Shown: piece by piece, positions 62,701 to 64,000 of the stretch | How the letters are laid out: every line of letters begins with the position of its first letter | Position numbering within the stretch: the stretch's first letter is position 1 | Origin: Pelodera strongyloides | Lineage: Eukaryota > Nematoda > Chromadorea > Rhabditida > Rhabditidae | DNA length: 64,000 nt | Assembly (NCBI GenBank): GCA_036852015.1 | Contig: JAANDG010000071.1 | Span: forward strand, 310,001-374,000 | Reading direction: 5' to 3' | Notes under the pieces: model-generated | The model's database searches: none | What the model saw: the letters and a program-made list of their open reading frames with translations, nothing else | Told to the model about the DNA's origin: nothing | Made by a program: the position numbers and the translations under genes

Positions 62701-62887
62701 CAGTCGCCTACTTAAATTCATGTCTGGTGTGGAAACTATAGTTTCGCAGTTGTTTTACTCATTTTGAGTGCCTACATATTCCCTTTAAAGCTTAAAAGGA
62801 AGGGGCAGAGCCCTAAAGAATGTGTTTACCTATAGCGATCGTTGTTAGTGCTAGGCCAATAGCGATGTACACGATGGTTACCGCCAT
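56771..62887 (-). CDS. Unrecognised protein with hydrophobic N-terminus, Pro-Glu repeat and Ser-rich tail (long form)
   Basis: Long-form exons: 62887-62830, 61775-61685, 61335-61200, 60122-59912, 59842-59508, 58520-58484, 57725-57637, 57298-57198, 56870-56771; total 1158 nt, 385 aa, phases consistent when the 67-nt exon 60781-60715 is skipped. Residues 1-19 are hydrophobic ([17 protein letters not shown]), a signal anchor or signal peptide. A basic/helical region follows ([32 protein letters not shown]). Exon 59842-59508 encodes about 110 residues of [13 protein letters not shown] repeats, then come a charged helix ([20 protein letters not shown]) and a basic Ser/Pro tail ending SSSRLS. I do not recognise the family. 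It may be a membrane-anchored protein with a disordered rod. The two ends are well supported by splice phase; the exon 60122-59912 reading frame is the weak point (see the short form). No close polyadenylation signal was seen. Confidence 0.65.
58632..58690. repeat. GA-rich tract
   Basis: Purine-only GAGA/AAAG sequence inside an intron of the minus-strand gene. Confidence 0.8.
58931..59393. mobile_element. TTAA-flanked element, AGGGACAGGCCCAT family
   Basis: TTAAAGGGACAGGCCCATC at the left and GGCCTGTCCCTTTAA at the right, with the same subterminal blocks as the 53182 element (TTACAATATATACACAC; AAATATAGGTTTACTTTG). The middle is replaced by purine-rich unrelated sequence. It lies in an intron of the Pro-Glu repeat gene. 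Confidence 0.85.
59917..62887 (-). CDS. Short alternative product of the same gene
   Basis: Exons 62887-62830, 61775-61685, 61335-61200, 60781-60715, 60122-59917; 558 nt, 185 aa, in phase. Including exon 60781-60715, which encodes the acidic segment [20 protein letters not shown], shifts exon 60122 into another frame. That frame is open for 68 codons, is basic and Pro-rich ([20 protein letters not shown]) and stops at TAA 59919-59917. Composition in this frame looks more natural than in the long form, and the acidic exon has good splice sites, so the short form may be the main product. The downstream Pro-Glu exons have no in-frame ATG, so they need a different splice route. Confidence 0.6.
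62001..62170. mobile_element. TTAA-flanked near-perfect hairpin element
   Basis: TTAAAGCGAAATGCTAGCC at the left, GGGGCTAGCAATTCGATTTAA at the right. The arms (GCAAATCCTATG..., CTAATTTTGTACGAT and complements) are almost perfect to a tiny loop, about 80 bp each. Confidence 0.85.
62422..62788. mobile_element. TTAA-flanked element with AGGGAATATGTA ends
   Basis: TTAAAGGGAATATGTATGCC at the left and CCTACATATTCCCTTTAA at the right; the inner arms are less clear. It lies in the first intron of the Pro-Glu repeat gene. Confidence 0.7.
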
Positions 62888-62905
62888 GAAAGTCTCACTG
62901 AAATC
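62886..62905 (-). promoter_or_regulatory. Probable trans-splice acceptor of the Pro-Glu repeat gene
   Basis: On the minus strand TTGATTTCAG ends at 62898, ten bases before the ATG at 62887. This matches a nematode spliced-leader acceptor and supports this ATG as the start. Confidence 0.5.
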
Positions 62906-62929
62906 AATGTGCATTTATTTCACAACTAA

Positions 62930-63826
62930 TCAGGTCATCATGAGATAATTAGGTTCACAAAACGATTAAAAAAATGTAAAACATACTTTACTGGAAAACA
63001 ACTTCTTAATGTCGGATATATGAAATGCTACTATACAGACACAGATGCGAAGTCTTGTTACAGTAAGAACCAAATAAAACATCTGATTCGCTATATTGTC
63101 AAAAATAGCTATTTGATATTCCAAAACAAAATTTTTCATCAAATCAAAGGTGTTCCACAAGGCGGAAACGCTTCACCACTTCTTGCAGACTTAACACTCT
63201 CTATGTTGGAATTTAAATATCTGAAGTTAGCTAATAATCATAACATCCACTTTAAGTTATGTGTTAGGAGATATATGGATGACATTGTTATGTTATATAA
63301 CGAGGATAGTATACTACAAACTCTGGACCGTATATATCCGGCCACACTAATTCTTGAAAAGGCTAACGAAAAAGATAGTGAGGCTGCCTTTCTAGACCTG
63401 TATCTCACAAGAAACGTAAATAAATGGAACATTAACCTATACAACAAAACCGATGATTATTCGTTCGAAGTTAATAGGTTTCCTATGTTTGACACTCAAA
63501 TATGCCCTTTTATCAAGATAAACTGCATTCTAGGAGAAATTCTCAGAATCAACAGATGTACATCTGATATCTTGCTTTTTAAGATCAAAGTAATCGAATT
63601 AGCTCACAAATTACACAAAAATTTGTACCCGTCTTCTATTGTACTAGATACATTCAAAAAGGCTATAATCGGTACCCTATTGTATCCCACAAATATGGAT
63701 CTTCTCCCAAGTTGCTATGTAAATGGATTGAACAAATTAGATCCTTACTTTATTTTTTTTACCCAGCATACATTAGTCCTATCAAATACTATGCGTCTCT
63801 ACCCTGACCTCATGTCAACTTGTTAA
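62930..63826 (+). mobile_element. Reverse transcriptase ORF (Penelope-like candidate), 298 codons
   Basis: An open frame runs from after a stop at 62927-62929 to TAA 63824-63826, with the first ATG at 63020. RT motifs in order: IFHQIKGVPQGGNASPLLAD (palm motif with GVPQGG), RRYMDDIVML (catalytic YMDD), then EAAFLDLYLTRN and LYNKTDDYSFEVNRFP. The last two blocks match the LDL and LYDKRDDF-type blocks of a retroelement RT family common in invertebrates; I assign it to Penelope-like elements with reservation. No endonuclease domain or terminal repeat is visible before the window ends. The frame is uninterrupted, which suggests recent activity. It is divergent (head-to-head) to the Pro-Glu repeat gene, 43 bp from its ATG. 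Confidence 0.75.
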
Positions 63827-64000
63827 GTAACACCGGATATGGTCATACCAACGCATTTCTTTTCATCTCTAACTCCTCCCTTGCATCCACACTATCTTAA
63901 GTACATACGCTACCCACAATGAGTGAGCAAGGAGGGGCCAATGACACTACTCTTTTTCACTTTTCTCTTTCACATATCCTCAGTCATTCTCTTAGAATTT
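63827..64000. other. Sequence after the RT ORF
   Basis: No feature recognised in the last 174 bp; it may be the 3' flank of the retroelement. Confidence 0.3.

Overview
The window looks like nuclear DNA of a nematode. It is AT-rich, with small coding islands separated by repeat-filled introns and spacers. Most 3' splice sites read TTTCAG, TTTTAG or ATTTAG, several start codons lie 10-20 nt after such a site with no preceding coding exon (as expected for spliced-leader acceptors), and the bestrophin is of the type expanded in nematodes. Species was not identified. All gene models were assembled by hand from splice sites and reading phase; in the stox and bestrophin models every exon junction closes in phase.

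Layout. (1) 2426-10648, minus: a complete ten-exon storkhead-box gene (STOX / C. elegans HAM-1 family, 499 aa). (2) 10.6-29.4 kb: gene-poor DNA with tRNA-like remnants, microsatellites, MITEs and a decayed CR1/Jockey-type non-LTR retrotransposon (19.3-21.8 kb, minus). (3) 29419-32029, plus: the 3' part of a von Willebrand factor A-domain gene with a Thr/Ser-rich mucin-like tail; its 5' exons were not found. (4) 32-41.5 kb: repeats, including a pair of 163-bp direct repeats, and a possible small minus-strand gene (39.8-40.2 kb). (5) 41598-44740, plus: a four-exon neuropeptide precursor ending in an allatostatin-C-like C-X6-C peptide. (6) 47876-55334, plus: a sixteen-exon bestrophin chloride channel (550 aa) with a possible alternative last exon. 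(7) 56771-62887, minus: an unrecognised gene with a hydrophobic N-terminus, a long Pro-Glu repeat and a Ser-rich tail; one exon is open in two frames and the phases predict two proteins. (8) 62930-63826, plus: an intact reverse-transcriptase ORF starting just upstream of gene 7.

Short inverted-repeat elements flanked by TTAA are abundant, in two families (ends starting AGGGxCAGGCCCAT or AGCGAAATxxxGGCCGG). They sit in several bestrophin introns and elsewhere, and at two separate loci one member of each family abuts the other across a single shared TTAA. The genes do not form an obvious pathway: a neuronal-type transcription factor, a secreted adhesion-type protein, a neuropeptide and an ion channel lie side by side.
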